In this document: positions 36,401 through 47,385 of the stretch, piece after piece
Numbering within the stretch: the first letter of the stretch is position 1
How the letters are laid out: every line of letters begins with the position of its first letter
Assembly (NCBI RefSeq): GCF_032854445.1
Contig: NC_088304.1
Location: forward strand, 35,637,551-35,697,550
DNA length: 60,000 nt
Reading direction: 5' to 3'
Source: Liolophura sinensis
Taxonomy: Eukaryota > Mollusca > Polyplacophora > Chitonida > Chitonidae
Notes under the pieces: model-generated
What the model was told of the DNA's origin: nothing
Database searches by the model: none
Seen by the model: only the letters and a program-made list of their open reading frames with translations
Program-made: the position numbers and the translations under genes

Positions 36401-36584
36401 TGTTCTTTAACAGTTTCCCTTTGATTATGTCACTGAACAATTTGGGTTTCCATGGAAACTCTGCCCCAGATGGGTCGTTGGTAACCTTGGCGACCCCGCT
36501 TGTTGTGATCACTGTCCCCGCATCTGCGTCCAGTATTATGAGCGCTGGAATGCCTTGGATGCGAAACTTCCGCGCCAGCTTTGT
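21252..36584 (-). CDS. NXN: Nucleoredoxin, 3' six exons (N-terminus not in view)
   Basis: Exons on the minus strand: 36584-36330, 24312-24108, 22664-22576, 22410-22320, 22128-22019 and 21440-21252. All junctions are GT/AG and phases agree throughout. They join to 312 residues and a stop. The product contains the end of a first thioredoxin-like domain (FRIQGIPALIILD), an EFPWKPK linker, then a second thioredoxin fold with the active site WCPPC and FEVIFISKDRS, MPWLGLP and GIPSLIILEKDG. A second EFPWYPK linker and a C-terminal thioredoxin-like domain (LLFFYSND, LVILDIPGRKKYI) follow. This is the nucleoredoxin order; the family's oxidoreductase binds Dishevelled and modulates Wnt signalling in vertebrates. 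Human NXN has 435 residues, so about 120 N-terminal residues are missing. The first visible exon starts in phase 0 with a good acceptor, so more exons must lie upstream. Confidence 0.93.
21606..21860 (-). mobile_element. tRNA-derived SINE, full length, in NXN intron
   Basis: Reverse copy with TTATTTATTTGATTGGTGTT at its 3' tail side, CGGCGGCCAGCATTATGGTG, and a tRNA-like head ending AGCGCGCTAACTGACTGAGC. It is well preserved, about 166 bases from the terminal-exon acceptor. Confidence 0.88.
22019..22128 (-). CDS. NXN: NXN exon: start of C-terminal domain
   Basis: Phase 1 in, phase 0 out. It encodes an acidic, alanine-rich helix (EGEESDIVKAQEALQATAEK) and then LLFFYSND. It corresponds to the human segment between the linker and the last strands. 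The donor is GTAAGT. Confidence 0.92.
22320..22410 (-). CDS. NXN: NXN exon: EFPWYPK linker
   Basis: Phase 0 in, phase 1 out. It encodes EFPWYPKAMNMLTMD then SPCLILFT. EFPW is repeated from the earlier linker, as expected for nucleoredoxin's repeated domain plan. The donor is GTAAGT. Confidence 0.93.
22576..22664 (-). CDS. NXN: NXN exon: GIPSLIILEKDG block
   Basis: Phase 1 in, phase 0 out. It encodes GIPSLIILEKDGSVVTRHG and ends PDGK. The cis-proline region (GIP) of the second thioredoxin-like domain is here. The intron before it is 1,443 bp and is mostly tandem repeat; the one after it is only 165 bp. Confidence 0.93.
22869..24060 (-). repeat. 70-bp minisatellite made of the NXN exon end and its splice donor, about 17 copies
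   Basis: The unit on the plus strand reads CTACTGTACCTTGCACCCTG, AACAGTGAAAT, CATAAACTACAATCGCATG, TATTACAGGCTAAACAG. The authentic exon/intron junction at 24085-24135 reads GGCTGAACAGCTACTGTACC then TTCCACTCCAAACAGTGAGAT, so each unit is a copy of that junction plus about 45 bases of intron. On the gene strand nearly every unit keeps CAAG/GTACAGTAG, matching the real donor at all but one base. Three unit variants (short, CAAATACTCC and CATCCCAAATGCC types) alternate. The unit nearest the exon (about 24014) is the most decayed. Confidence 0.93.
24108..24312 (-). CDS. NXN: NXN exon carrying the CPPC redox site
   Basis: Enters in phase 0 with TGTCCACCATGC (CPPC) right after a TTTGCAG acceptor and leaves in phase 1 at GGAAG/GTACAG. 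It encodes CPPCRAFTP, FEVIFISKDRS and MPWLGLP, then LISLFGVEG. The last 24 coding bases together with the donor are the template of the tandem array that fills the following intron. Confidence 0.95.
24596..24790 (-). mobile_element. tRNA-derived SINE, degenerate
   Basis: Reverse copy with TTATTTGATTGGTGTTTTAA, CAACGGCAGCCAGCAGG and GCCAGCATGAGCTGGACTT. Several internal losses; the head is missing. Confidence 0.72.
24791..26249. other. NXN intron, no further feature
   Basis: Part of the 12-kb intron between the exon ending in HW and the CPPC exon. No exon, conserved motif or clear repeat is seen. Confidence 0.4.
26250..26490. repeat. Degenerate 38-40-bp minisatellite
   Basis: About six units of the type CACACCTACATGTGTACAAA then CACACTCAATGTG. 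Open frames on both strands (ECVCVFTHVGVH type) come from the periodicity. Confidence 0.85.
27524..27793 (+). mobile_element. tRNA-derived SINE, full length, in NXN intron
   Basis: GGGGCCTCTGTGGCTCAGTT with an A-box (TGGCTCAGTTGG) and a B-box (GTGAGTTCAGGTCC), body CATAATGCTGGCTGCCGTCG, 3' end AACGCCAATCAAATAAATAA and an AAAT tail. Confidence 0.88.
28728..29361. repeat. 26-bp minisatellite, about 25 copies
   Basis: The unit is GAATTCTGTTTATATGTGAC plus CCTATG/CCTTTG/CCTATA. Many units keep GAATTC, an EcoRI site, so a digest would give a ladder. One unit near 29140 is shortened. It lies in the 12-kb NXN intron. Confidence 0.95.
29921..30013. repeat. Tandem duplication with GTGATGTCACATC
   Basis: ATGGTGGTCTGTAGTC followed by AAAGGGTATCCGTGATGTCA occurs twice (29921-29960 and 29969-30013). 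The TGATGTCACATCA core is nearly palindromic. The A/T-rich stretch after it may be part of a dispersed element, but I found no second copy here. Confidence 0.75.
31786..34460. repeat. Large minisatellite (46/55-bp units) with 520-bp higher-order repeat
   Basis: Units of the type GATTGTGGCTTAACACCATG, TAAATGTTTGGCACAATAAC, ACAGAATGGATGAAT alternate with a shorter form lacking AACACAG. Two unit types combine in a fixed order. The stretch from about 32746 recurs 520 bases later with about one difference in roughly 500, a recent block duplication. The right edge runs into AACACCACTTCAGCAATATT, which looks like a dispersed-repeat sequence, so the array may have grown from a repeat end. It lies in the 12-kb NXN intron. 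Confidence 0.93.
34461..36248. other. NXN intron, no further feature
   Basis: No exon or clear repeat. Several TACATGTA-type palindromes occur (for example 34882-34900). Confidence 0.4.
36330..36584 (-). CDS. NXN: NXN exon: end of first thioredoxin-like domain, linker and start of second
   Basis: 85 codons, phase 0 at both ends. It begins TKLARKFRIQGIPALIILD and ends GLYFSAHW. The donor falls directly after the Trp codon of the WCPPC active site, so the site is split between this exon and the next one 12.0 kb away. The EFPWKPK linker marks the boundary between thioredoxin-like domains. Confidence 0.94.
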
Positions 36585-37532
36585 CTGGAGAAAAAAAATT
36601 GTTAAAATTGGTTAACTAAAACCATAAAAAATTTCCTTATTCTTGAACAAATGTCATCAAATCCGTCAACACCTGATTTGTGTATGTATTATAATGTACC
36701 CATATATGAAGAAATATTTACATACGTGTAACTGCTTATTTATTTTTTCATTTAGTGTACAATACTGCACTGAAGAATCATTTACATTACAAGTGACAAC
36801 AGCCCACGGGATGGATTATGGAGTTAAGTGACATTTTGCCCAAAGGAATTCAGAATTTTTGTGTTGGTTCAGCTAGATACAAAAATGAGATAGATCTGAG
36901 TCCTAACTAAATGCTCTGGGTCTGTATTTAGTGTTAAATCTCAATGAACAAAAATTAAAAATGGGAATTCCATCAATCGTCTAAACCTGTCAGCCAACAA
37001 GATAACCTGCAAACGAGGAAGCACAAAAATGACGACAATGCAACCTTGGCATGTGGATTGTGCATGAAACACAACATTACCACAGACTGACAGAGAATTA
37101 TGAGACTAGTAAACCAAATATGATCTTCCATTCTAACAATTATAATGAATTATAGTGTATTTGTAATTTCCAACAATCTGTCGTCAAAATTGAAGTCACG
37201 TGTACATTACATGGTAAACTACATAATCACAACACAATACCATGTCTGATCTTCAAATTCGTTAAACATCTCCAGTCGTCTACACTACAAAGGGAGGTAA
37301 CAGTCAAAAAAGTCAATCTTCTGCCTTGTTTCTAAACATAGCGACTTGAATGAGTTGATGGTCGAAGGGAAACCTGGATAAAACTGAACATTTGATTGTT
37401 CCATACAAGTCAGTAGGCTTCTGGAGGGCTTTACGTGGACAATATTTAAAATAGCAGCACAATGTTTTCGCTATTGGCAATATGTCTCCTTAATCAATCA
37501 GGTACATGTATAAATCTCCTTTACAGTTTACA
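36585..37532. other. Upstream of the first visible NXN exon, presumed intron
   Basis: Because the exon at 36584 begins in phase 0 behind a clean acceptor, this should be intron. AT-rich, with no recognisable exon on the minus strand. Confidence 0.45.
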
Positions 37533-38741
37533 GTGAACACCCACTCAATCTAAATTAATTAATAAAGTAATATTCCAGAAATGTTTTAAAAATATTTTAA
37601 AAATTCTACACCATCATTAATAAAATAAATAGCAAACAATCCTCAGTACCTGGCCACTCATTTGGTGACGCCAATTTGCCATGTTATTTGAGTGACGTCA
37701 CAAAACCTAACAGCTCTCCTGTACCATCCGTATTAAACGATGTGAAAAACAACATTAACACCTGATACCCATTTAAAGAGTATCAGCTCTCTCCTGAGTT
37801 CAAAGGGCAGATGTTTCTTCTAGTCTGGCACTCGGTCAAGACGATATTTGTGGACACAAACGTCATGTGTTAGTTGTCCTGCTCATCCTGGTCCGGCAAA
37901 GGGTGAGGCCTAGGCCTCGGTGGCTGTACCGACTAGGGAATTTACTGAACATAGCAGGACCTTGATTGACAACAGACACTTTCACTCAGATCTTGAGGAG
38001 ATATTTCGTAATAAATCTGACTTTGTTAAGGAAAAATAATGCAAAGTTGCAATATTTTTCTTTAAGCAATGACTCTCCCAAGACGGTTTCCTTGCCAGGT
38101 CACCCTGACAAGTTACTGCAGTCTTCTGCCCAACACGTACCCATTGTGAGACGGGCAGCCCTTCTCAGTTCCCTGCTCACAAATGTGTGGTTCAAAATGC
38201 ATCAGTTTAACATTTAAACTAACCACGAAATCCAATTTATTGCATCAATATCTGTCTCTCCACTATAAGACACCACACTGACAAATGAGAGCTAACAGGT
38301 TTTTTGACGTGACAAATTATCACGTGCTGCTTTCAGCGCTAGTGATTGGCCAATTTCATAAGGGCTTCTGCAACATGGCTACTCGGCGTGGATTGTCCAT
38401 CTGTGCTACATCCCGAACGCTGAATTTCATTTTCTCGGCTTTCAAAACTTGACAGAATTTTTCCCATATTTTTGGGTGATAAGTGTGACCTATATCATTG
38501 TCTATGAGTACATAGGGTGGACATTGTCTATGAGTACACAGGGTGGACATTGTCTATGAGTACACAGGGTGGACATTGTCTATGAGTACACAGGGTGGAC
38601 ATTGTCTATGAGTACACAGGGTGGACATTGTCTATGAGTACATAGGGTGGACATTGTCTATGAGTACATAGGGTGGACATTGTCTATGAGTACATAGGGT
38701 GGACATTGTCTATGAGTACATAGGGTGGACTTGATGTTCAC
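37533..38741. mobile_element. Inverted-repeat element, copy 2 (internally deleted)
   Basis: The left end GTGAACACCCACTC and the right end GACTTGATGTTCAC correspond to the ends of the element at 501-2121. The body aligns closely: AATTAATTAATAAAGTA, GAGTGACGTCACAAAA, AATAAATCTGACTTTGTTAA, TGACTCTCCCAAGACGG and the TTTTTTGACGTGAC stretch. About 0.6 kb present in copy 1 (roughly 750-1370) is missing. A 26-bp minisatellite has expanded near the right end. Confidence 0.75.
38501..38734. repeat. 26-bp minisatellite nested in the inverted-repeat element, nine copies
   Basis: Unit TCTATGAGTACATAGGGTGG plus ACATTG, with CACAGGG variants. Copy 1 of the host element has one related segment (TTCTATGTATCTATAGTGGA) at the same place just before its right end, so the expansion happened after insertion. 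Confidence 0.93.
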
Positions 38742-40559
38742 TTTAAGAATATTTCACTAACACTAAGTTTTGCCCAATTGCAACGCGGGTACTTGCAATC
38801 CATGATACAGCCATATCAATCTTTGGCCGCCGCATCCATGGGGGGCCCCTCTGGGGTCAATAAGCTTGTTAAAATCAGGTATGAGACATACACTGGGAAG
38901 GAAACTTCACAACACACTCACATTTTGTCATTTTTAGTATTTCTGAATGTTTTTCTCGTGCATTTTTGGGGGTAGAAAATTAAACACAGTGTCACTTAGT
39001 ACATGTGTCATAACATAATCTATCTTGTCAATATTATGCTCAAGACTGCATCTTTATTCATGACACTACTGAGAGTGAAGGGCCAAAAAGGGGTCATAAA
39101 TCATTTACAAGTACATACAATTTTGTGAAAAACAATTACGTTCTATAATTACATGTACATGTACCAGACATAAAAAAACAAAACAACAACATTCCAAACG
39201 AAATTGACTCTCAGAATAGTTATGCAATCTGGTGCATGGCAGGGACAATTACACGCACGTAGTAAGAGATTTGCAATGAAACACCTAACATTTCATTAAC
39301 ACCCTACCTGGTATTAAACACACATGGAGCAATGGGAACATTTACTCAAGTGTCTTGTCAATGTGTCATGTATGTTCACCATAATAAATCTGACTTTGTT
39401 AAGGAAAAATAATGCAAAGTTGCAGACATAAAGTTTTATTCATCAAATTAATCATTCAACAAACTTTGCACTGTACTAAGTTTGCATACATATACATGTG
39501 TTGAATTGTACTGTGCCTTCAACAAGCCAAATCAGCATTTCGGGAGTCCTGTGTAAGACACAGGTAAGGTCGGGGCTCTTGTAGACTAACGCAGCTACAA
39601 TACATGATTTTACGGTGGCTGCTAACAGCAGATCCAACTATGCAAGATGACTATTCAGTCTAGCATATACCATAAAATCAGACCTTTTAGCTGTGTCAGT
39701 TTGTCAGAGTCCCACCTTGTCTCCTCCAAACAAGCTTGAACTCCGGAGAGTCAGGGAATGCTGATTCTGCTCATTCTCAGGCCAGGTCCTGTAAAATGGA
39801 TACCTCAGGTGCATCTGTATTGTCAGACTGCTTCCACCATTTTCATAGCTGCTAAAATGTTAGCTGCATTTGTGAGTGTTACAGCCTTAGTCTCTCTTTG
39901 TCTAGAGAGGCCAGGTTTACCTCACCCTTATCACTTCAAGGGTAATATTCCCCCATCTGTCCCCTGGGCCTGAGGAGCTGTTTTTGTGGGTATACCAGGG
40001 ACATGTATACAGTGGGAGCTGACAGTTAGTTTCAGGCTGGCTGACAGATGGACACATAGATCTCTTTCTTAGCACATCAGGCAATGTTCACAGACTAGGC
40101 TGCTCAACAGTCTTGTCAGCAGGCTTTGGAGGATCTGTTACTAATTGGTCTAGAATCTTTCAATCATGCAATGTCTTGAAGAAACTAAATTGGATCTTTG
40201 AATGTTTAATTGGCCTCAATATTAATATACATGTATATACATGGTCACCTGTAAATGTACATTACATAGAAGGAACTACATGCAGGTAATTCAGTATAAA
40301 ATGTGCCACATGTGACTGTATGGCAATGATGTAATAAATCTCCTATCACTCCTCTCCCTCCCCCTCAATACTCCAACCACAGGACCTCTGTCAGACCCCC
40401 ATGTGGCCAAGGGTGTGATAATAGAGTCAGGCCCCTTGCCAACCCTCACTAATCTCTCCAGACATTACTTTTAGCTTCTGCTGACAGGCTCAACAGTCAA
40501 TCCATCTTCATAAAGAGCCTTCTGGGTGATATTGGTTTTAAAACAGCAAAGTATAAAGC
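38742..40559. other. No gene seen; contains a 42-bp copy of an element block
   Basis: 39383-39424 is identical over 42 bases to 38010-38051 of the inverted-repeat element. The stretch at 38770-38885 has unusually regular GC content but no acceptor or family match. Nothing else was identified. Confidence 0.45.
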
Positions 40560-42108
40560 AAAGCTAAGTCCTCACATTGCCTCTTTATCCTACACTTATC
40601 CTCATCAAACATTCATACACATAATACACTATAACCTGATCCTATATTCACATCCTATGCTAATCCTACATGTCCTCACATTGCCTCCTCATCCTACTCT
40701 CATCCTGATGTTCAAACATTCATACAAACAATACACTATAACCCGGTCCTATATTCACATCCTATGCTAATCCTACATGTCCTCACATTGCCTCTTCATC
40801 CTACAGTCATCTTGATGATCAAACATTCATACAAACAATACACTATAATCTGATCCTATATTCACATCCTATGCTAATCTTACATGTCCTCACATTGCCT
40901 CTTCATACTACTCTCATCCTGATGATCAAACATCCATACAAACAATACACTATAACCTGATCCTATATTCACATCCTATGCTAATCCTACATGTACATGT
41001 CCTCAAATTGCCTCTTCATCCTACAGTCATCCTGATGTTCAAACATTCATACAAACAACACACTATAACCCGATCCTATATTCACATCCTATGCTAATCC
41101 TACATGTCCTCACATTGCCTCTTCATCCTACTCTCATCCTGATGATCAAACATTCATACAAACAATACACTATAACCCGATCCTATATTCACATCCTATG
41201 CTAATCCTACATGTCCTCACATTGCCTCTTCATCCCACTCTCAGCCTGATGATCAAACATTCATACAAACAATACACTATAACCCGATCCTATATTCACA
41301 TCCTATGCTAATCCTACATGTCCTCACATTGCCTCTTCATCCTACTCTCAGCCTGATGATCAAACATTCATATAAACAATACACTATAACACGATCCTAT
41401 ATTCACATCCTATGCTAATCCTACATGTCCTCACATTGCCTCTTCATCCTACTCTCAGCCTGATGATCAAACATTCATATAAACAATACACTATAACCCG
41501 ATCCTATATTCACATCCTATGCTAATCCTACATGTCCTCACATTGCCTCTTCATCCTACTCTCAGCCTGATGATCAAACATTCATACAAACAAAAGACTA
41601 TAACCCGATCCTATATTCACATCCTATGATAATCCTACATGTCCTCACAGTGCCTCTTCATCCTACTCTCAGCCTGATGATCAAACATTCATACAAACAA
41701 TACACTATAACACGATCCTATATTCACATCCTATGCTAATCCTACATGTCCTCACATTGCCTCTTCATCCTACAGTCATCTTGATGATCAAACATTCATA
41801 CAAACAATACACTATAATCTGATCCTATATTCACATCCTATGCTAATCCTACATGTCCTCACATTGCCTCTTCATCCTACTCTCAGCCTGATGATCAAAC
41901 ATTCATACAAACAAAAGACTATAACACGATCCTATATTCACATCCTATGCTAATCTTACATGTCCTCACATTGCCTCTTCATCCTACTCTCAGCCTGATG
42001 ATCAAACATTCATACAAACAATACACTATAACACGATCCTATATTCACATCCTATGCTAATCCTACATGTCCTCACAGTGCCTCCTCATCCTACTCTCAT
42101 CCTGATGA
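40560..42108. repeat. 107-bp satellite-like array, about 14 copies
   Basis: The unit contains CCTCACATTGCCTCTTCATC, CTGATGATCAAACATTCATA, CACTATAACCCGATCCTATA and TTCACATCCTATGCTAATCC. Units differ at few positions. Alternating CTCTCAGCCTG and CAGTCATCTTG forms mark subfamilies. No open frame of note. Confidence 0.95.
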
Positions 42109-44644
42109 AACAAGTACATGTATATATGCACTCAAGTCACAGTGTGTAGACATCAACAGTATAAGCAGATTCTGTCTTTACAATTGTTATCCCTGTCTTA
42201 CATGTATGTCATCTGATCCTCAGTAAACACACATAGGCATACACTGTACATGTCACCAAGGAAAGCCTCACAAACAAGGAGAGCTTAAAATTTAAATTCT
42301 CAGTGGGTTCTTAATTGTTGCTGGAGTCATGTCCTGCTCCTCTTCTTCAAAACATTTCATAGATTAAAATCAAGAAACCCCTTGAAAACTATGTATCAAA
42401 TCCAGCATGGGTTGGTTTGGTTTTGCTTCTATAGTCACTTTTCATGCATTTTGTTTCAATGTTATGCTGTCTGACATGTAAGCACAGGGCCTATGCAATG
42501 TATTGTTTACAATGTAACAAAAAATAGAATCAGTTTTTCTTTGGAGTATCTTTCAAAGCATATTGTTTTTAAAGTGATTAGTTTGGTAATATTGATCTGC
42601 TAACCCAGCCTTGCCCCACTTAGCACCCACACATGGATAACCCATTGTGCTTGGAGCCAGCTGATAAACTGATCTGCTGTTGTAACATGGTATTTTAAGA
42701 GGATGGTTTATTAGAGCCTGACAGGTGAAATCCACCTGATCTCTGCTCATGTATCTTACATCTGGCCCCAGGGGATTCCTAACATCTCTGAGAAGCCAGG
42801 GGGGTGAAGGGTTTAGACCTTGGCAGGAAAGAGTACACCAGCCTCAGCTCACTTACATGTACACAAACCTTTGTCCATCTATTTCTCATGAAGCGTTTTT
42901 TATTTTTATTTTTAACAAGGATACGTTCAGAAGTTACACATATGTAGGAAAAGAAAAGCGCTCCCTTTTATAAATTGTCATGATTTTATCTAAAATAATT
43001 GTTTCTTGAACTTTAAAAAACCTCATTACTTTAACACCATGCAGGCACTTACCTGTGCAGCATGTGCTTTTACAGACGCTTTAAAGAATCTTGGATGTGT
43101 AGTTCAGATGTTTGTCTGTCAATCAATTAGGTACACTCCACGCAGACTAAACAGGTTGAATAGGAGAACATTTGTTAAAGGTGACAAGTTGGCCACAAAT
43201 ATGGCTATGCATTTACATGTACTGCACTCTGGACAATGTCTGTCTGTCTGTCTGTTTGTCTAACTATCTGTCTTACATGTACATGTACAGTATGTGTGCA
43301 TTCAATAGTTACTTGCACTGTTTCTCCTTTATAAACAACAAATATTCATGAAAGTGACCCTTTTCGTAGGAGTGAAATTCCCTTCTGAACCAAACACCAC
43401 ATACTGAAACGTCAGTTTCATACACGTACTGTAACTTCTAAGCAGTCTGACTTCATTCTATATCACAGAATAATGCTCTGTATCACAATATGTTTGGGCA
43501 GGGAAGAGAACACTTTCTAATAAATTCAGGTCAAATTGTTGAAATACATGTAGCTGGCACCAATGAGGTTTGGCCATATTGGTCAAGGATTAGATATTTT
43601 GAAAATCCCGATTTCCTTTGTAATCAGCTGATCAGCTGACAATTCTCATCCCGGCTTAGTGCACAAAACCAAACATGTCAGAGGGCACAACAACTATATA
43701 TATGCATATGTACAGTATACAACTGTCATCTTGGCACTGTGTATGATGAAAAATGTTCGCCCTCAGGGAACTAACTCATAAAATGATTTTTTGTCAAAAC
43801 TGTCTACAACTTACTTTTTAAATAACAAATACATATATAAGTAAGAAATGAGTAAAGAACCAGTGCAGCTAAGTACATGAAGTAACGTGGCAGAGTTTAA
43901 CTTCATAAATTGCTTACACCTCGCTTGGAGCCATTTTGTTCAATAATTGTATGAATGCTAACACCCATCAAACTGTCTAACCCCTGAGGGCATGTATGTT
44001 AATCCATCCCTGGTGCACCTATAATGCACCTGTACACAGGTATAACGGCACAAAGCAATGGGGTTATAAATCTAATAAAATATCTCATTCAGGAAATACC
44101 TGACAATATCTCAACAAAGACAGAAGTGCGTGTAATTTATGCTCATTGTCATACAAGTACCTCTGCATTAAGCAGTAGCTCTTGGTTGTCATTATAGCTG
44201 ACCTTATTCCCATTCACAGAGGTTATCAAACGAGTGAAGATTTGCGCACAGCTCAATGCGCATTGATCTTGTCTAAATAATTAGACAAATTCTTAATAAA
44301 TCATAAAAATCTCATGTATACAATTAACCTGAATGAAATACAAGGACAAAGAAAACCAGTGCTTGCCTAATTTATTTATCAATTCAGTATAGTATATGTG
44401 ACTGGATATATAGTATCCCTGAATAGACAGTGACAGCTAATGACATAATGATACCTGAATAGACAGTGACAGGTAATGAAACAATGATCCCTGAATACAT
44501 GTATATGACAGGTAAAATATGATGGCCTCTACACACATGTACACAGCAACAGGTAAAATATGACAGCCCCTAAACACAGGTGCACAGCGAAAGGTAAAAT
44601 AAGACAGCCCCTGAATACATGTATGCAATGACAGGTAAAATATG
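42109..44644. other. No gene seen
   Basis: A GTCT microsatellite lies at about 43239-43260. From 44440 a few degenerate units around ACAGGTAAAATATGA occur before the SINE. No coding signal was found. Confidence 0.4.
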
Positions 44645-44789
44645 ATGGCCCCTAGTGGGTTTCGTGGGGTGGTCTTGGGTTTCTCTGAGGTATGCCTGTT
44701 TTCCTCCCACCATGATGTAAGCCACAGTTGTACATGTATACATGAATCATTACTGAGCACAGTGTAAAACACCAATCAAATAAATAAGG
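44645..44789 (+). mobile_element. tRNA-derived SINE, 5'-truncated
   Basis: TTTCCTCCCACCATGATGTA-like body (44699-44717), then TGTAAAACACCAATCAAATA. The head is absent. Confidence 0.7.
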
Positions 44790-45051
44790 TTGCAAAAGTT
44801 TTGATGCACTGCAGAAAAATTTTTCACACACACTTTTTGACAGCAATAACCATGGTCCCTTCACTGGGAATCTGAGAAACCTTCTGACTGAAAATGATGG
44901 TGACCAATTGGAAGCTGCATTCGAGTCCACCATCTGATCGGTCAAGATCTAGGTAAGCTCTTTCTAAGGATTTTCATCCAGTGAGTACCCTATATCAGCA
45001 ATCCTCCCATCATATACAGGTTTACCCTAATTCTTCAGACTTTACATAGAA

Positions 45052-47385
45052 AACGAGAGACCCAGAATCATACCCGGGTCGGGTCATACCAAAGACTTTA
45101 TAAACGGGAGACCCAGAATCAAACCCGGGTTGGGTCATACCAAAGACTTTATCAACGGGAGACCCAGAATCAAACCCGGGTCGGGACATACCAAAGACTT
45201 TATAAAGGGGAGACCCAGAATCAAACCCGGGTCGGGTCATACAAAGACTTTATAAACGAGAGACCCAGAATCAAACCCGGGTCGGGTCATACCAAAGACT
45301 TTATAAACGGGAGACCCAGAATCAAACCCGGGTTGGGTCATACCAAAGACTTTATAAACGGGAGACCCAGAATCATACCTGGGTTGGGTCATACCAAAGA
45401 CTTTATAAACGGGAGACCCAGAACCAAACCCGGGTCGGATCATACCAAAGACTTTATAAACGGGAGACCCAGAATCATACCCGGGTTGGATCATACCAAA
45501 GACTTTATAAACGGGAGACCCAGAACCAAACCCGGGTCGGATCATACCAAAGACTTTATAAACGGGAAACCCAGAATCATACCCGGGTTGGGTCATACCA
45601 AAGACTTGATAAACGGGAGACCCAGAACCAAACCCGGGTCGGATCATACCAAAGACTTTATAAACGGGAGACCCAGAATCATACCCGGGTCGGGTCATAC
45701 CAAACGACTTTATAAACGGGAGATCCAGAACCAAATCCGGGTCGGATCATACCAAAGACTTTATAAACAGGAGACCCAGAATTAAACCCAGGTCGGGTCA
45801 TACCAAAGACTTTATAAACGGGAAACCCAGAACCAAACCCGGGTCGGATCATACCAAAGACTTTATAAACGGGAGACCCAGAATCAAACCCGGGTCGGAT
45901 CATACCAAAGACTTTATAAACGGGAGACCCAGAATCAAACCCGGGCCGGATCATACCAAAGACTTTATAAACGGGAGACCCAGAATCATACCCGGGTCGG
46001 ATCATACCAAAGACTTTATAAACGGGAGACCCAGAACCTAACCCAGGTCGGATCATACCAAAGACTTTATAAATGGGAGACCCAGAACCAAATCCGGGTC
46101 TGGTCATACGAAAGACTTTATAAACGGGAGACCCAGAATCAAACCCGGGTCGGGACATACCAAAGACTTTATAAACGAGAGACCCAGAATCAAACCCGGG
46201 TCGGGTCATACCAAAGACTTTATAAACGGGAGACCCAGAATCAAACCCGGGTTGGGTCATACCAAAGACTTTATAAACGGGAGACCCAGAATCATACCTG
46301 GGTTGGGTCATACCAAAGACTTTATAAACGGGAGACCCAGAACCAAACCCGGGTCGGATCATACCAAAGACTTTATAAACGGGAGACCCAGAATCATACC
46401 CGGGTTGGATCATACCAAAGACTTTATAAACGGGAGACCCAGAACCAAACCCGGGTCGGATCATACCAAAGACTTTATAAACGGGAAACCCAGAATCATA
46501 CCCGGGTTGGGTCATACCAAAGACTTGATAAACAGGAGACCCAGAACCAAACCCGGGTCGGATCATACCAAAGACTTTATAAACGGGAGACCCAGAATCA
46601 TACCCGGGTCGGGTCATACCAAACGACTTTATAAACGGGAGACCCAGAACCAAATCCGGGTCGGATCATACCAAAGACTTTATAAACAGGAGACCCAGAA
46701 TTAAACCCAGGTCGGGTCATACCAAAGACTTTATAAACGGGAAACCCAGAACCAAACCCGGGTCGGATCATACCAAAGACTTTATAAACGGGAGACCCAG
46801 AATCAAACCCGGGTCGGATCATACCAAAGACTTTATAAACGGGAGACCCAGAATCAAACCCGGGCCGGATCATACCAAAGACTTTATAAACGGGAGACCC
46901 AGAATCATACCCGGGTCGGGTCATACCAAAGACTTTATAAACGGGAGACCCAGAATCATACCCGGGTCGGGTCATACCAAAGACTTTATAAACGGGAGAC
47001 CCAGAACCAAACCCAGGTCAGATCATACCAAAGACTTTATAAACGGGAGACCCAGAACCTAACCCAGGTCAGATCATACCAAAGACTTTATAAATGGGAG
47101 ACCCAGAACCAAATCCGGGTCTGGTCATACGAAAGACTTTATAAACGGGAGACCCAGAATCAAACCCGGGTCGGGTCATACCAAAGACTTTATAAACGGG
47201 AGACCCAGAACCAAACCCGGGTCGGGTCATACCAAAGACTTTATAAATGGGAGACCCAGAACCAAACCCGGGTCAGGTCATGCCAAAGACTTTATAAACG
47301 GGAGACCCAGAATCAAACCCGGGTCGGGTCATACCAAAGACTTTATAAACGGGAGACCCAAAATTAAACCCAGGTCGGGTCATAC
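45052..47385 (-). repeat. 51-bp minisatellite with B-box-like motif, about 45 copies
   Basis: On the minus strand the unit reads CCCGTTTATAAAGTCTTTGG, TATGACCCGACCCGGGTTTG, ATTCTGGGTCT. GGTTTGATTCT is close to the Pol III B-box GGTTCGANTCC. As 51 is 17 codons, frames stay open on both strands (minus GMTRPGFDSGSPVYKVF; plus HTKDFINGRPRIIPGLG), up to 324 codons. An 18-unit block starting near 45220 recurs 919 bases later with a handful of differences, and the second block has extra units. It abuts the dispersed repeat head at 47386-47667 and seems to be the expanded tail of that element. I do not call it a protein. Confidence 0.93.

Noticed and set aside
38770-38885. Plus-strand exon-like stretch ending AAAATCAG/GTATGAG
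   Set aside because: No convincing acceptor upstream and no recognised peptide. The GC-rich GGGGGGCCCCTCTGGGGTCAA looks more like a dispersed-repeat end.
45237-46975. Long minus-strand frames (up to 324 codons) and plus-strand frames with 17-residue repeats
   Set aside because: Open on both strands because the 51-bp unit lacks stops; no start context, no flanking coding sequence. Kept as a repeat and only as a speculative de novo source.
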